Shown: piece after piece, positions 46,659 through 57,645 of the stretch
Layout of the letters: each line of letters begins with the position of its first letter
How positions within the stretch are numbered: the stretch's first letter is position 1
Assembly (NCBI GenBank): GCA_029532415.1
Contig: JAQOTA010000059.1
Coordinates: 868,001-932,000 of the forward strand
From: Marasmius tenuissimus
Taxonomy: Eukaryota > Basidiomycota > Agaricomycetes > Agaricales > Marasmiaceae
Direction: 5' to 3'
DNA length: 64,000 bases
The notes under the pieces: model-generated
Databases searched by the model: none
Told to the model about the DNA's origin: nothing
What the model saw: the letters and a program-made list of their open reading frames with translations, nothing else
Made by a program: the position numbers and the translations under genes

Positions 46659-47666
46659 ACTCTTCAAATATAGAAGGGTGGAGCCAAGAGAGTGTCAATT
46701 GACGAAGGCTTCTAAGAAGCACCCATAAATAACTAGGGTTCGATGCACACCGAGAAATGCTCCAAAGGTCTAGGACTTTTAACAGGCTGTATGCGTCAAG
46801 CAGATCATGGGGTGTACCGCGTGCAGGTAGTGCAGGGGAGTTAATCTGGTTACGAAGCCCTGCCCAATTGCTAGGGTCTTACAACGTTCCCAGTGTGTAT
46901 CGGTGTCTGGTGTCCCATTGTGCTATCTGGTCTCAACCCCAGACTAGCAAAAGTATGAGTGATCAGCTCACACTGTCCGAATGACCCATAGAAAGTTATT
47001 ATTAAACCTAGTCATCCATATGAATTGAGTTCATGCACCCTCTGCCTTAGGCATGTCGGTGACCAGAAAGCAATCATAGGTGAGTTAGAGTTTAACAATA
47101 ACGTGGAAGAGAGGGGTCATCGGGAGGGGAGTCCCTGTACATACTAAAGTGGCCATGTGATACCGTAAAACTGTATAGTATCAAAACCTAGTTGTAAGGA
47201 GATCAAATCTCCCAGCATGTATATCATGCCCGGTCTTTCGACCGTCAGGAATCATGGCGAGTTGGTTTATAAGCACAACCCCATAGACCCCTAAACGATG
47301 CCTCATGGTGAGGATCATCGCCAACCATTGGTTTTCATCGGCATTAGGCAGTGATAATATAAGATCAAAGCCCAATCCGGGTTATCAGCAGGGAGACAGA
47401 GCCGCTTACGCGGATAGGTCTATGCCGAAGAAGATGAAGCCAAGACAGTATGTACATGCGTTTGTGCAACATGCAACAGTACAGGGACATAGTGGATAGG
47501 TGTAAAGGGAACTAACAACCCTTGACCTTGACACCAGACGATGACAAGCCCGACATCGCTAGAGACTTCCATAACCCATGTAGGTTACAGGTCGTCCGCT
47601 AGGATGGTGGCGACACACGGGAGCTAGGCTACTCCGATCATAACATCGACCTGACCACCACTTGCG
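46659..47666 (-). other. Copia 5' leader
   Basis: About 1 kb between the primer-binding site and the Gag ATG. No long frame with a motif is seen. It is expected to hold RNA packaging and dimerisation signals, which cannot be read by eye. Confidence 0.5.
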
Positions 47667-47678
47667 GGGCCCATAACC
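47667..47678 (-). other. Primer-binding site, half-molecule initiator tRNA-Met type
   Basis: In element direction GGTTATGGGCCC follows the 5' LTR directly. Its complement GGGCCCATAACC matches the anticodon stem-loop of initiator tRNA-Met (anticodon CAT), as in Drosophila copia, where a cleaved tRNA half primes reverse transcription. The match to the tRNA of this species is inferred because that gene is not in the window. Confidence 0.7.
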
Positions 47679-47827
47679 TGATGAGCCAGCATAGTTAAAG
47701 TGCACAGTGGGTATAACGAAGTAAACCTCACATGGGTAATACACAGAGTGTTCTTGTAGTCTTGAGATGCTTGAGAAGAGGTGATAATCAAGTAGATTGT
47801 CCTAAGGCTTAAGGCCTTTCGTCCAGT

Positions 47828-47835
47828 CTTTTATA
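47828..47835 (-). promoter_or_regulatory. TATA box of the retrotransposon 5' LTR
   Basis: TATAAAAG on the minus strand, about 365 nt into the LTR in element direction, is well placed to start genomic RNA about 30 nt later, leaving roughly 120 nt for R and U5. Confidence 0.6.
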
Positions 47836-48130
47836 CATAAGTTTCTGGTACATGTAATGAGTATTACACTAACTGAAACTACTACTAGAAGTAGGTATTC
47901 GGCCCTAAAGGCGTAAAAGACATTAGTACTGTGTAAGTACTTCTACCATGAATGGTAGTATGCTTGGTGAGCATAGTCGTGTTTGCCTCATGTATTGGAG
48001 GCTCTACTTATGCTATTGGATAGCGACTGTCTATAGTGTCATTTATGATGAAACTAGATGTACGTAGTAAGATACGTAGACAGAGACGTAGTACTTGCAT
48101 GAGGACGCAAGTGTTCTAGAGGCGTAGCTC

Positions 48131-48139
48131 TATAAATAG
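48131..48139 (+). promoter_or_regulatory. Outward TATA-like box in the LTR facing the F-box gene
   Basis: TATAAATAG on the plus strand lies 44 bp before an in-frame ATG (48175) that opens into the F-box remainder. It points opposite to the element's own transcription. It could allow expression of a truncated protein; nothing here proves use. Confidence 0.35.
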
Positions 48140-48174
48140 TGTGACGCGTAAACAACACGTCAACAGTGTATCAC

Positions 48175-49863
48175 ATGATATCCATCATGTTCAACAAGTT
48201 CATCGATGCTCCCGATGGAGTTGGAGTGGTCGGGACCGCAGCCGCTTGGGATAGGGACTCGGATGAAGACGAGCTCGTACAACTCACCAAAGAGATTCTT
48301 TTTACTCAGGTCCAGGAGCGGGACATGATTATTTCCTCTACTCCTGCAACCACTATACACAAACTTCCATCCGAAATTCTCTGCTACATCTTTCTCCTCG
48401 TTCAAGAAGGTGACGGAAGCTACATCGCGAATTTTGGGGACGAAGTCACGATAAATCTCCGACCACTCACACTCAGTCATGTCTGTGTGTCATGGCGAGC
48501 CCACGTCTTATCATTGCCTTCCCTGTGGTCCAAAATCACGATGGAGATCGACGCTGAGGACCCGGAGACCTGGAGTGCGGTTGAAAGTGCAGTGATCAGC
48601 CCACTCCAGTTTGCTTTGGAGCGATGCGGAACCCATGCATTGAGCTTGGATATGTGGTTCAGTGTTTCTATGGAAGACGATGTACAGCCGAATCTCCCCA
48701 TTCCTGGTACCGACCTTTTCCACCTCCTTGCTCGGCACGCACATAGGTGGAAAGATCTCGCAGTCGTTATCTCGTCGACTTCCGAATTCGGACGTGTTTT
48801 ACACCCACTCAATATTCTTCCTTCATGGCTGGAAGAAGCTCCGCTCCTTGAAAATTTGAATGTGCGATCTTTACTCATACCTCACTCACTTCTCGCCCAT
48901 TCCCCCCGTCTGCACACTTTGAGCTTGCATAATGATTGCTTGTTCCCCTTGACCGATAGTATAAACTCGGAGTCCCTCCCCACCACATTCCCACAAATAC
49001 AGCACTTGACTCTCGACGACTGGAACGGATCGCTCGTACTTCGTGCACTGAGCAGTTTCCCCTGTCTTCACTCACTTCGTCTTTTCAAAACGAAGGCGTC
49101 AGCCCAACTCGAAGCGCCAGAGTCGTCTGAAATCCTTCGATTCCGACTTGACTTCCTCCATTCCCTTACCATCATGTACACCAACAGCGCCATAAACCCC
49201 CTCGGTAATATCCTTGCGCAACTCGAGCTTCCCTCCCTACAGACGCTTGAGCTCGTCCTACCGTCACCACCCCACGGTTCTCTCCCTGCAGAATACGCCG
49301 TCAGGTTCACCTTATTCTGCCAACGGGACGTGGTTCGTCTGCTCGAGAGATCTGGCTGTCAGATCAACTCTCTGCGACTTTCACCACTCCCCCTCACCTA
49401 TTCCTCAGCTATTGATTCGCTCTTTCGGTCCGAGAGCGTAAGGACGTCGTTGGAGCGGCTGGAGATTGATTTCCAGTCCACGACGTATAGGTTCAATGGG
49501 GAGCGGGGGAAAGAGGCAGCTGAGGGGCTGATTCAATCCCTTGGTATTGGTTCGGACCGCCGTGTGCCTAACCTGCGTACCATTCATCTTTCGTACGATC
49601 ATATGTCTCTCGATGATGAGTTGGTCGCCGGAATGATTGAGTCGCGGGTAGGGACTCGGATACGGGAGGTTGGGATTGGGAGCGCCACTGTACTCGGTGG
49701 ATGCGGTTCACCCAAGTCCGGTGTCCGAAGTTCCAGCTCTGCGGAGACTTGTGCGGACGATAAAGATGTCGAGTTTCGGGTTGTTATCCGAAAAGGTCGA
49801 GTAGATAGGGCGATTTATGAACGCCTGATCAGTTTGGGCGTCGATGTGATTGAACCCCGTTGA
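48175..49863 (+). CDS. F-box domain protein, amino end replaced by LTR sequence
   Basis: A single open frame of 562 codons starts at ATG 48175 inside the LTR; the first eight codons (MISIMFNK) come from the LTR edge and the target duplication, then native sequence runs from FIDAPDGVGVVG. The F-box is complete: HKLPSEILCYIFLLVQEG, then LTLSHVCVSWRAHVLSLPSLWSKI, residues about 60-130. The rest is a leucine-rich, LRR-like region (LLENLNVRSLLIPHSLLAHS, QIQHLTLDDWNGSLVLRALS) typical of basidiomycete F-box proteins. The stop is TGA at 49861-49863. The natural amino end lies at 38845-39021, 9.2 kb away. With the promoter cut off the gene is probably off or altered, yet its frame has no decay. Confidence 0.8.
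   Translation: MISIMFNKFIDAPDGVGVVGTAAAWDRDSDEDELVQLTKEILFTQVQERDMIISSTPATTIHKLPSEILCYIFLLVQEGDGSYIANFGDEVTINLRPLTLSHVCVSWRAHVLSLPSLWSKITMEIDAEDPETWSAVESAVISPLQFALERCGTHALSLDMWFSVSMEDDVQPNLPIPGTDLFHLLARHAHRWKDLAVVISSTSEFGRVLHPLNILPSWLEEAPLLENLNVRSLLIPHSLLAHSPRLHTLSLHNDCLFPLTDSINSESLPTTFPQIQHLTLDDWNGSLVLRALSSFPCLHSLRLFKTKASAQLEAPESSEILRFRLDFLHSLTIMYTNSAINPLGNILAQLELPSLQTLELVLPSPPHGSLPAEYAVRFTLFCQRDVVRLLERSGCQINSLRLSPLPLTYSSAIDSLFRSESVRTSLERLEIDFQSTTYRFNGERGKEAAEGLIQSLGIGSDRRVPNLRTIHLSYDHMSLDDELVAGMIESRVGTRIREVGIGSATVLGGCGSPKSGVRSSSSAETCADDKDVEFRVVIRKGRVDRAIYERLISLGVDVIEPR
48197..48201. repeat. Right target site duplication (AGTTC)
   Basis: Same five bases as at 39017-39021. Confidence 0.92.
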
Positions 49864-51113
49864 GTGAATGGAACGGGGTTATCATGATACTTGAGAACGG
49901 TGAATCGATACGCGTCAGGAGTCTGATAGTATGTAGGTACTACAGGCCGCCGCTTGGAGGGTCAACGAGCATAAGTATTACATAGTATGGTTCTCAACGC
50001 CTTCATTTATTACCTTCGTTCCAATTAACCGGACGCATGGTAAACAAACGCAGGAAACCGACGATAAATCGTGCATTTTCAGGGGCGACATGAAAAGCGC
50101 TTTGGCCGACTACGATGACGCGGATCATGGGTTCGCGAAGGGCGTGTGAATTTATACGACTTTCCTAGTCAACCTCCATCATCACACAACGGGTCCCCCC
50201 CAAAAGTCATACAGACTTTCCCCGCTTTTTTTTACCGGTAAAAAACCTACATCTCGAAAGCTGAGACCTTCTACCTCTTCGGAACGATGAAATTCTCAGA
50301 CAAGATTCGGTGCTCACGCGCACGCCTCACTGCTCCCTGGACATCTCGGACTTCACTGGGTCAGCAACTCAGGCCTAGTGTCGCGATATGGGCGCTGCGA
50401 TGCACACGAGTGGTGTTTCGATAACGATAAAAATCTCGAACCTGGCACTCAATTTATGAATACCGAATTCGGCCTTATGGGATTCCAGAACGGTGTTCCC
50501 ATGATCGTCCGGATGGTCAGCGCACGGCCAGGCCACACATTACGACGGTACGTTCAACTCGCCCTTTTCCTATTGATAATCATTACACTCACGATAATCT
50601 GAGGATCCGATATTGGTACTTGAGACTACGAATCTTGCCATCATTGTACCTGTTGTGTTCCTCATCTTGTTCGAGGTCCATACTAAGCCCTTCATGAGCT
50701 TAGAATATCGACCTGGGCTTAATGAGACCGAGGGACCTGGTGATCGCACGGGCGATTGAGTCCGGATCCTAGCTCGTGAACCATTGGCAGGTTCACAGGG
50801 TCTATGGGCATGCATCATTGCCTACGAAGTTCCATAGCTCATGAACGTCCAAACGCTGTAATCCTCCAAAGATACATGGCCCCTTATAGTCATTCAGCCC
50901 GTTCATGCCCAGAAAGCTCCTTTTGTGGTAAAAGATGACGTGATGTTTGCAATAACCTGAACGGAGCGTATTTTGAAAGTGGCGAGGCTGACGGAGAACA
51001 TTGGGATATATATATCCTCTGAGCACAATTTCGAGTTTACCGATTTTGGCGTGTACGTCCATAGTCTCCCAGTACACCCCTTCCCTTCTTCCCCCCACCA
51101 CCAAGAAATTAGG
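49864..51113. other. Intergenic between F-box gene and P450 B
   Basis: No convincing gene. A TATATATA run at about 51006-51013 lies some 100 bp before the P450 start and may be its TATA box. Confidence 0.5.
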
Positions 51114-53420
51114 ATGGCTATCATCTATGCCCTACTTTTTGCGGCCCTCGCGTTTGCTTACTCAAAACTGAAGGACATCGGGAGTAGAGATTCACGCTTA
51201 CCTTCCGGTCCTCCCACTGTCCCTATACTCGGAAATCTTGGAATATTCCCGAAGGAGTTCGCATACCTCAGGTACGTACTAGATGCTTCACCTAGATGAG
51301 ATCTACTGACAGACGCAGGCTGACCCAATGGGCACGTCTTTGGGGAGGACTGTACTCGGTAGGGACGAGCCCTACACTCTGTATCTGATCTTGACATTTC
51401 CAATCACCTTTCATTCACACGAAAGCTCAAACTAGGCCCAGCAACAGCTATCGTCATTACCGACCCGTCCGCGATCAAAGAACTTATGGATAAACGTAGC
51501 CAATCGACGAGCGACAGACCACCAAACTTCATTGCAGACTCTGTTGCTGGTGGGCTGAATATGGTCTTCGCCCGTTACGGTATGCCTTGTCTATCATTGA
51601 CACGCTACCAGCTTGTGTACTCACCAAAAGCCCCAAATCCCGTTACATAGGTGACAATTGGAGAACCTTGCGAAGAACAGCACACGCTATTCTAACCCCG
51701 CAAATGTCTGCTAAACATATACCGATCCAGTATGCCGAAGCCACTCAGCTCCTCTTTGATATTCTTCGTAACCCCGATGTACGTCCGAACTTTCCAAATT
51801 TGTCAGTGATATCTCAGTCAGTCTATCCCCAGTCGTTCTATAATCACATCAGACGCTATTCCAACTCTGTTATTATGTCTGTGCTTTACGGGAAAAGGTG
51901 CCCGCAGTATGAGACTCCAGAGACCACGGCTTTTTTTATAGCGCAGCATGAGTGGGAACTTCTTCTAGAGCCAGGTGCTACGCCTCCATTAGACTTGCTC
52001 CCATTCCTCCAAAAGGTACCCGAGCGATGGGCCAATTGGAAGAGAGACGTGCGTCAGTGTCGAAAGCACCAGAGAGATTTATATTTTGGTCTCTTGGACG
52101 AAACAAAAGAGCGGATGGACAAGGGCGAGGAGAATGGGAGCTACATGGAGGAGGTAATTAGGCGCCAAGAGGAGTTCGAGATGGACAGAGAAATGATGGG
52201 GTATGTGTCTTATATTCCCGTCAGCGGCGTGTTCCTGTTAATCTCATCCGCGGCTTTCTGGATTTTCAGATACCTCGGTGGTGTTTTGATCGAAGGTGGC
52301 TCCGACACCACGTCCTCGTTCCTGCAATCGGTCGTCCTCGCTATGATTGTGTTCCCAGAAGCACAGAAAAAGGCTCACGCGGAGCTTGATCGTGTCATTG
52401 GACTCCATAGACTTCCAACTTTGGACGATCTCCCCGAACTTCCATATATCCGAGCCATAATTCAGGAAGTGAGAAGCTGCTTCATGTTTCCGACGAACAG
52501 TCTGTTTGACGGCATGTAGACCCAACGATTCCGACCCGTTGCACCTTTGGCGATACCTCATGCTACAACCGCGCCGGAAGAGGTGAGTAATACCGTCATT
52601 TGTTTTGAGCAATGGTTGATTGATTTATCTACCAGTACAAGGGGTACTTGATACCCGAGGGTTCTACCATCTTCGTCAACATTTGTAAGTCGTCCTTTCA
52701 CTCGTTGAAGATACTTTCATCATTGATATTCAAAATACCTAAGGGGGGATTTTCCATGACCCTGGTGAGCTAGAGTGCGGTCGTCCGTGAAGGTTACAAT
52801 CATTTAATCCTGCGTCGGACAGAGTTGTACGATGATCCTGATACTTTCAACCCTGACCGATATCTCTTGACGGAGAACGGGACTAAACCTGGCGTCGATG
52901 GAAGTGACCTTCGATCGAACCTTGGCTTTGGTTGTGGACGGGTGAGGTGCTTTTCATTCCTCATTCACTCCACTGAACGTACCACAATTTAGCGTATTTG
53001 TCCGGGTATTCACCTGGCACAGAACTCCATCGTACGAATGTTTGTGTAGATACAAACTTAGACCGTTATACTCACACTCGAAAACATTCCAGAACCTGAA
53101 CACCATGCGACTAATTTGGGCTTTCGACTTCGCTCGTGCGACGGATCCCAAGACAGGCGAGCTCATTGATGTCAATGTCAATGATTATCTGAAGGTACGT
53201 ACCGTTTCATCTATCATTATCGGAGCTCGCTTAACGCAGCATAATCCAGGGTATCTTGACTGCCCCATGTCCCTTCAGGGCATCCATCACGCCTCGCTCT
53301 ACGGAGGTGGTGGAAATCGTCGAGAGAGAGTTTCATGAAGCAACGGACACGTTCTCAAAATTCGAATTTGGGCTGAGCGCGGAGGATAAGTCGTATCTAG
53401 CAAGGTACCGTTCTGACTAA
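51114..53420 (+). CDS. Cytochrome P450 monooxygenase B (paralogue of P450 A)
   Basis: The start is ATG at 51114-51116 with a membrane anchor (MAIIYALLFAALAFAYSKLK) and hinge LPSGPPTVPILGNLG. Exons follow the same borders as P450 A: LTQWARLWGGLYS, DNWRTLRRTAHAILTP, a 52-residue block nearly identical to A around PETTAFFIAQHEWELLLEPG, I-helix GGSDTTSS, KGYLIPEGSTIFVNIWGIFHDP, DDPDTFNPDRYL, and the intact heme loop GFGCGRRICPGIHLAQNS. The end is GLSAEDKSYLARYRSD before TAA at 53418-53420. No stop or frameshift was found. It is oriented opposite to A and 22 kb away. Substrate and CYP family are not assigned. The NmrA-like gene lies 1 kb downstream on the same strand. Confidence 0.9.
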
Positions 53421-54447
53421 CGTACCCGGCCCACCGAGTGCATAAATACTTCCGCCATTGTACTAAACAAAATTGGTATGAGATATGTCTGACACTTGTT
53501 ATGAATCACGGTGTATCAAGAGAATACCATTAGACTCGATTACTTGTATCCTTTGCTCCAGGGCCATCATAAGTCTAGTGCTGAGATGGTAAGTCTCCCC
53601 CACCGCGATCCAAACTGCTTATGTTCAAAAGACCGGGCCCCCTGCGATTCCTGTCAGTTAACGGCAATTCTTGACACTTACGTCCTTGCTCGGTCGTGCT
53701 GGCTCATGAAGGACGTGTTTATACTCGTATGAGATACATTGACGAAACGACGGTGGTCGGTGGTAAATGGTCGAAATTTGGCACAGCTGAGGGCTCTGGA
53801 GTAACCAGATACCGGATAACACTTCCCGCCGGCCCGCCGCGGCTCTTCAATCGGCGAAGCCTGTTATGGGTTGACCATTCTCAAACCATCATCATCACCA
53901 GAGCTTCTGAGTACAGCTACCTTCCCCAAACCTTCCCTTCTTTCTATATTTTTAATCTACAAATTTCTGCTTCCGCTCGCCGCGAATAACGATCGAAAAA
54001 TCGTAAACCGAGTGTTCAAAGGTTCCGCTCAAGACTTTGACGATGTTACTGTGCCGTCGACCCTGCAACTGTTGTCTTGGGCGACGAGTCCGAATCGGGA
54101 TGTGCAGATGTGCCATCCATCTATAGCGAGCTCAGCCAGAGAGTCCTAGAGAGCCTGTTAGCATGGAATTGGTCAACTTTGTAAGTAATTACGAGTATTT
54201 TTATCATTCAAACTCACGCAGTCATGGGAACCTCCCAAGAGAAAATGGATTTCCCAACCCGTACCGAGTACTAAAAGCACCAGGGTCGCCGGCAAACTGG
54301 CTCAGGGACTCGGGGGGTTCGAATTTCAATTTCTCGACCGTGGTCCGTCTTCCGACTGATCAAGATTCCTATATCGTCAGGTTCCCAATGCCATCTGTCA
54401 CTGTCAGTAACCACTAATTCAACCTTGACCAACAACCTCCATCATCC
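53421..54447. other. Intergenic between P450 B and NmrA-like gene
   Basis: No gene or RNA seen; open frames are short and without motif. Confidence 0.55.
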
Positions 54448-56249
54448 ATGAGCTCTTCCGGATCGTCTTCACCCACCAGTATCAACACGATAACCCCCAC
54501 TCTGTCGACACCTACGACTGCTGCGACGAGCGTAGGCACTAGCACGAAATCCGATGTTAAACGGATTCTAGTAGCAGGTGCGACAGGCAAACAGGGATTC
54601 GCAACCGTTCGTGCCCTTCTTCGTCTCAATGGGATCCAAGACACCCAACAAGACCGCTTCCAAATACTCGCGCTGACACGGAATGAACGTTCGAAAGCTG
54701 CACAAGAGCTTGCATCCTTCAATTCGTCTTCATTGGGAAAGAATGTAGGGGAGGATGACTTTGAGGTTGTCGAAGCGGATCTGAACTCCAAAGAGTCGGT
54801 TCGTGCGATTTTCGAGAGGTACAGGGACGATGGAGGAATATATGGTGTATTTTCGGTGCAGGCATTTCCTGGTCTAGGTGTCGACTCGAGTGGGGAGGAG
54901 GCACAAGGAAAGGTACGTGCTCCGTTCTCACAAAAGGGTCAAGGTGGTTGATTTGCCTTCCTTCTTTGCCGCACAGAATATTGCAGACGTTGCCTACGAG
55001 TTTCGAGTTCAACATTTCGTGTACTCTTCCTCCGAACGCGCTGAAGAGGTGTTTGATGATCAGGCTAAGGAAGGCTCGTCACATCTTGCGAAAGTGAGGA
55101 TCGAAGAGCGGGTGAAGGAATTAGGAGAAATGGAAGGGGGCTTTGGATGGACGTGAGTACTATTTCTCGGATCTCGATTTCCTGTTCCGTTTACCCTGTG
55201 TTTTATACTCTCTTCGTCTTCACCATGACCTTGTCTGTATGGTGGTTGCGCTAACTTTGTCTCTCTTCTAGAATTCTTCGCCCAGTCCGGTTCTACGAAA
55301 ACTTTAGCGGGCCTCTGGGCGGGGTCACTTTTGCGATATTCAGGGCTGGGATGAAGGAAACTACAAGACTGGACTTGGTGGTAAGCCCCTAGTCCCTTTT
55401 TCGTTAGTCAGCTGCTGGGACGTGCGCTACCATTGTGATCCCGCCTTTACTTGACTGCGCGATGGTATTTTCACCCTCCTTTTGGATAGCTCTCCTTGAT
55501 GGCGCCTTCGATGCCTATTGCCGCCGCTGTTCTTGGCCTTTTTTCTTGTGTTGATTTTTCATTATCAACAGGCTGCCGACGACGTTGGTCGGATCGCTGC
55601 AGAGGTCTTCCGAGTAAGCTTTCCCTCCCTTCGCCGCCCCCAAACTATCTCTCTGACTTGCAAAATTTCCCCATAGAACCCCACCCCGTACAGCCATAAG
55701 ATCCTAGTGCCTGTCGGTGACACCCTCACATGCCGTCAAATCGAGGAAGTCCATCTCAAGGCGAGAGGAAAGTCGATAACGAAAGTTCCGGGCATTGTGG
55801 CGAACGGGTTGTTGTGGATGAATAAGGGTACGAAGGATATGTGAGTCTCTTTCTTCCATATTACTTGCTCTGCACTTCGTTCTGTCCACCCTTCCGGTTG
55901 ACGTTCTGCCTATTGCTTTCCTACCTACCTCCTCTTCCATGTTTGGCGTTGCTAATGCACCCATTCCTCCAGGCTCGCATCCATCGAACGACCTGCAGAA
56001 GCTCTCGCACAAGGTCTACTCCCAAACCTTCCTGACCAGATCGAAGACGCTCGAAAAGCATTTGTTGGTGGCGAGGACGACAAAGAAGGGCAGAAGCGGG
56101 GACTGACAACGTTTGAGGAGTGGGTGCACCTACACGAGTACGAGCAGGAAGGAACGCAGGCGAAAACGAAGAGTGAGGTGGAACAGGACACATCAAGCTC
56201 GAGTTGGAATAGGGTTTCATTGGTCAAGCTGATCAGTGGGCGGCACTAA
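54448..56249 (+). CDS. NmrA-like NAD(P)-binding protein
   Basis: The start is ATG at 54448. A Ser/Thr-rich leader of about 45 residues precedes the Rossmann motif KRILVAGATGKQGFATVRAL (GxxGxxG). Then come ILALTRNERSKAAQELAS, VVEADLNSKESVRAIFERY and IYGVFSVQAFPG. Later exons give VQHFVYSSSERAEEVFD, ILRPVRFYENFSG, AADDVGRIAAEVF, KITKVPGIVANG-like and a last exon ending SWNRVSLVKLISGRH at TAA 56247-56249. Exons: 54448-54912, 54977-55152, 55272-55380, 55572-55613, 55677-55840, 55973-56249. Such proteins bind NAD(P) and act as redox-linked regulators or reductases; the canonical short-chain-dehydrogenase Tyr-Lys pair is not obvious. It shares intron positions with the partial copy at 62-984. Confidence 0.9.
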
Positions 56250-56561
56250 CCCTTTATGGGTCGTGGAATTGACTATAGGATCAGCCTAATTTCAGGACAG
56301 TTTGACTCTTCTCTAATTCTCATTGGCAGGACACTGCATTATGTATGCTCTTTCACGTTTACCGTTCGAACATTCATTGTACACTATAGTGTTTATCAAG
56401 TTTATCTATGATGGGAATGTATACTTGTGATTCTGAACAAAACACATCCCTCTGACGCCGGATTGATACTGCTGGGCTTCGATTCGAAGATGTCCTCGGG
56501 AACCAGGCAGAGGACGAAAAAGCGAGCTTGAAGTAAAAGTTCATCTATATCGGTTTCTATA

Positions 56562-56651
56562 GGTGCTACCAGGGTTCGAACCTGGGTTTCGGGAAATCTG
56601 TTAAATATCATTGATCAAAATCCCGAGTGATAACCACTACACTATAGCACC
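56562..56651 (-). tRNA. tRNA-Gln(TTG) with intron, copy 2
   Basis: The mature sequence is the same as at 36412-36509: acceptor GGTGCTA/TAGCACC, anticodon TTG, T arm CCAGG-TTCGAAC-CCTGG. The intron is about 19 nt instead of 27 and its sequence is unrelated to that of copy 1 except at the borders. Confidence 0.93.
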
Positions 56652-56825
56652 GTTGAAGCGTTAGAACTTCTGCGTTCATTGCGTCAGTGAGCTATATTAG
56701 TCATTCCAATGGGTCACAAATGTGACGCTACAGCTCTGATTCAGACACCGCCTTTCGAGCCAAGTGACGCTGTACCCCTCCTTTTTCCTGTACCACCACC
56801 ATCTCAATCGGGTCAACAAGAAAAA

Positions 56826-57645
56826 ATGACAACAGTATCACCATTTGCACGGGTCAGCGCGTTTGAAGAGCCTGGAATCATGGGTAGAGGACAGTCGGTA
56901 AGTCATTTTGACGGAACCTGTTTGATACCTTACATCTACAAGTTTCTTAGCTAAATCTTCCTCTCGTTTAACCGGAATGTTAGAATTGATCATCCTCATT
57001 GGTTTACAGATCGAAGAAATGTATAGCGTACCCGAGAGCTTCCTAGAAATTGAAGTTCGAAATCCGCAGACGCATGGTTCGTATTCTTGGTCCAACATCG
57101 CGCAGTCCGGAAAAGGCTGATTTTCCCCCTCGATTTCTCTCAAATTAGGCTTTGGAAGGAAGATGTACACTGATTATGAGATTGTCTGCAAGGTTTGTCA
57201 CTTCTTCCGTTCTTGCTTCGGAGCTGAATTCATGGCTTCCTTCTCACTTCGTTCTGTCGTGTGCCGGTGTATTGACACCCTTTATTCCATTTCTTTAGAC
57301 CAACATTCCTGCTTTCAAGCTTCGTCACTCTCTCGTTCGCCGCCGCTACTCCGACTTTGAAGCATTCCGGGACATACTCGAACGCGAATCGACTCGGGTC
57401 AACATCCCACCTTTACCGGGGAAGGTGTTCACGAACCGATTCTCGGATGAGGTTATAGAAAGCAGAAGGGAAGGGCTAGAGAGGTTCTTGAGCATCGTTG
57501 CAGGGCACCCCTTGCTACAGGTCCGTTTCTTCTCTATCTTCTCGTGGCTTTAGAGGCGAGTGCTGACTTGTGGACCTAGACGGGAAGCAAAGTGCTGTGT
57601 GCGTTCTTGCAGGACCCGGCTTGGGACAAGAACCAGTGGATCTAA
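56826..57645 (+). CDS. SNX3: Sorting nexin 3 (PX domain)
   Basis: SNX3 (Grd19/Snx3 in yeast) binds phosphatidylinositol 3-phosphate on early endosomes and helps retromer recycle cargo. The start ATG at 56826 ([17 protein letters not shown]) fits the family; an upstream in-frame ATG at 56709 would add 39 residues. Exons join as [60 protein letters not shown], then [20 protein letters not shown] and [20 protein letters not shown] before TAA at 57643-57645. The RRYSDF and PPLPGK motifs are the phosphoinositide-binding residues of PX domains. About 160 residues, the usual length. Introns start at 56898, 57077, 57193 and 57521. Confidence 0.95.

Larger units (their letters stand above)
39022..48196 (-). 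mobile_element. Ty1/copia LTR retrotransposon, nearly intact, inserted in an F-box gene
   Basis: The element is 9,175 bp including two LTRs, with the coding strand on minus. Order in element direction: 5' LTR (48196-47679), primer-binding site, leader of about 1 kb, Gag frame, Pol frame with protease, integrase, reverse transcriptase and RNase H, polypurine tract, 3' LTR (39543-39022). The integrase-before-RT order defines Ty1/copia. The LTRs read the same apart from a four-base indel near 39200, and both the 5-bp target duplication and the open frames are kept, so insertion was recent and the copy may be autonomous. Confidence 0.95.
47679..48196 (-). repeat. 5' LTR of the copia element (518 bp)
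   Basis: It has the same TG...CA ends as the 3' LTR and no base change that I could see apart from the four-base indel. The element's own TATA box is on the minus strand at 47835-47828. Its outer end (48131-48196) carries a plus-strand TATAAATAG and ATG codons facing the F-box gene. Confidence 0.95.

Noticed and set aside
46757..47499. Short plus-strand frames in the retrotransposon leader
   Set aside because: They oppose the element's coding strand, are short and have no motif.
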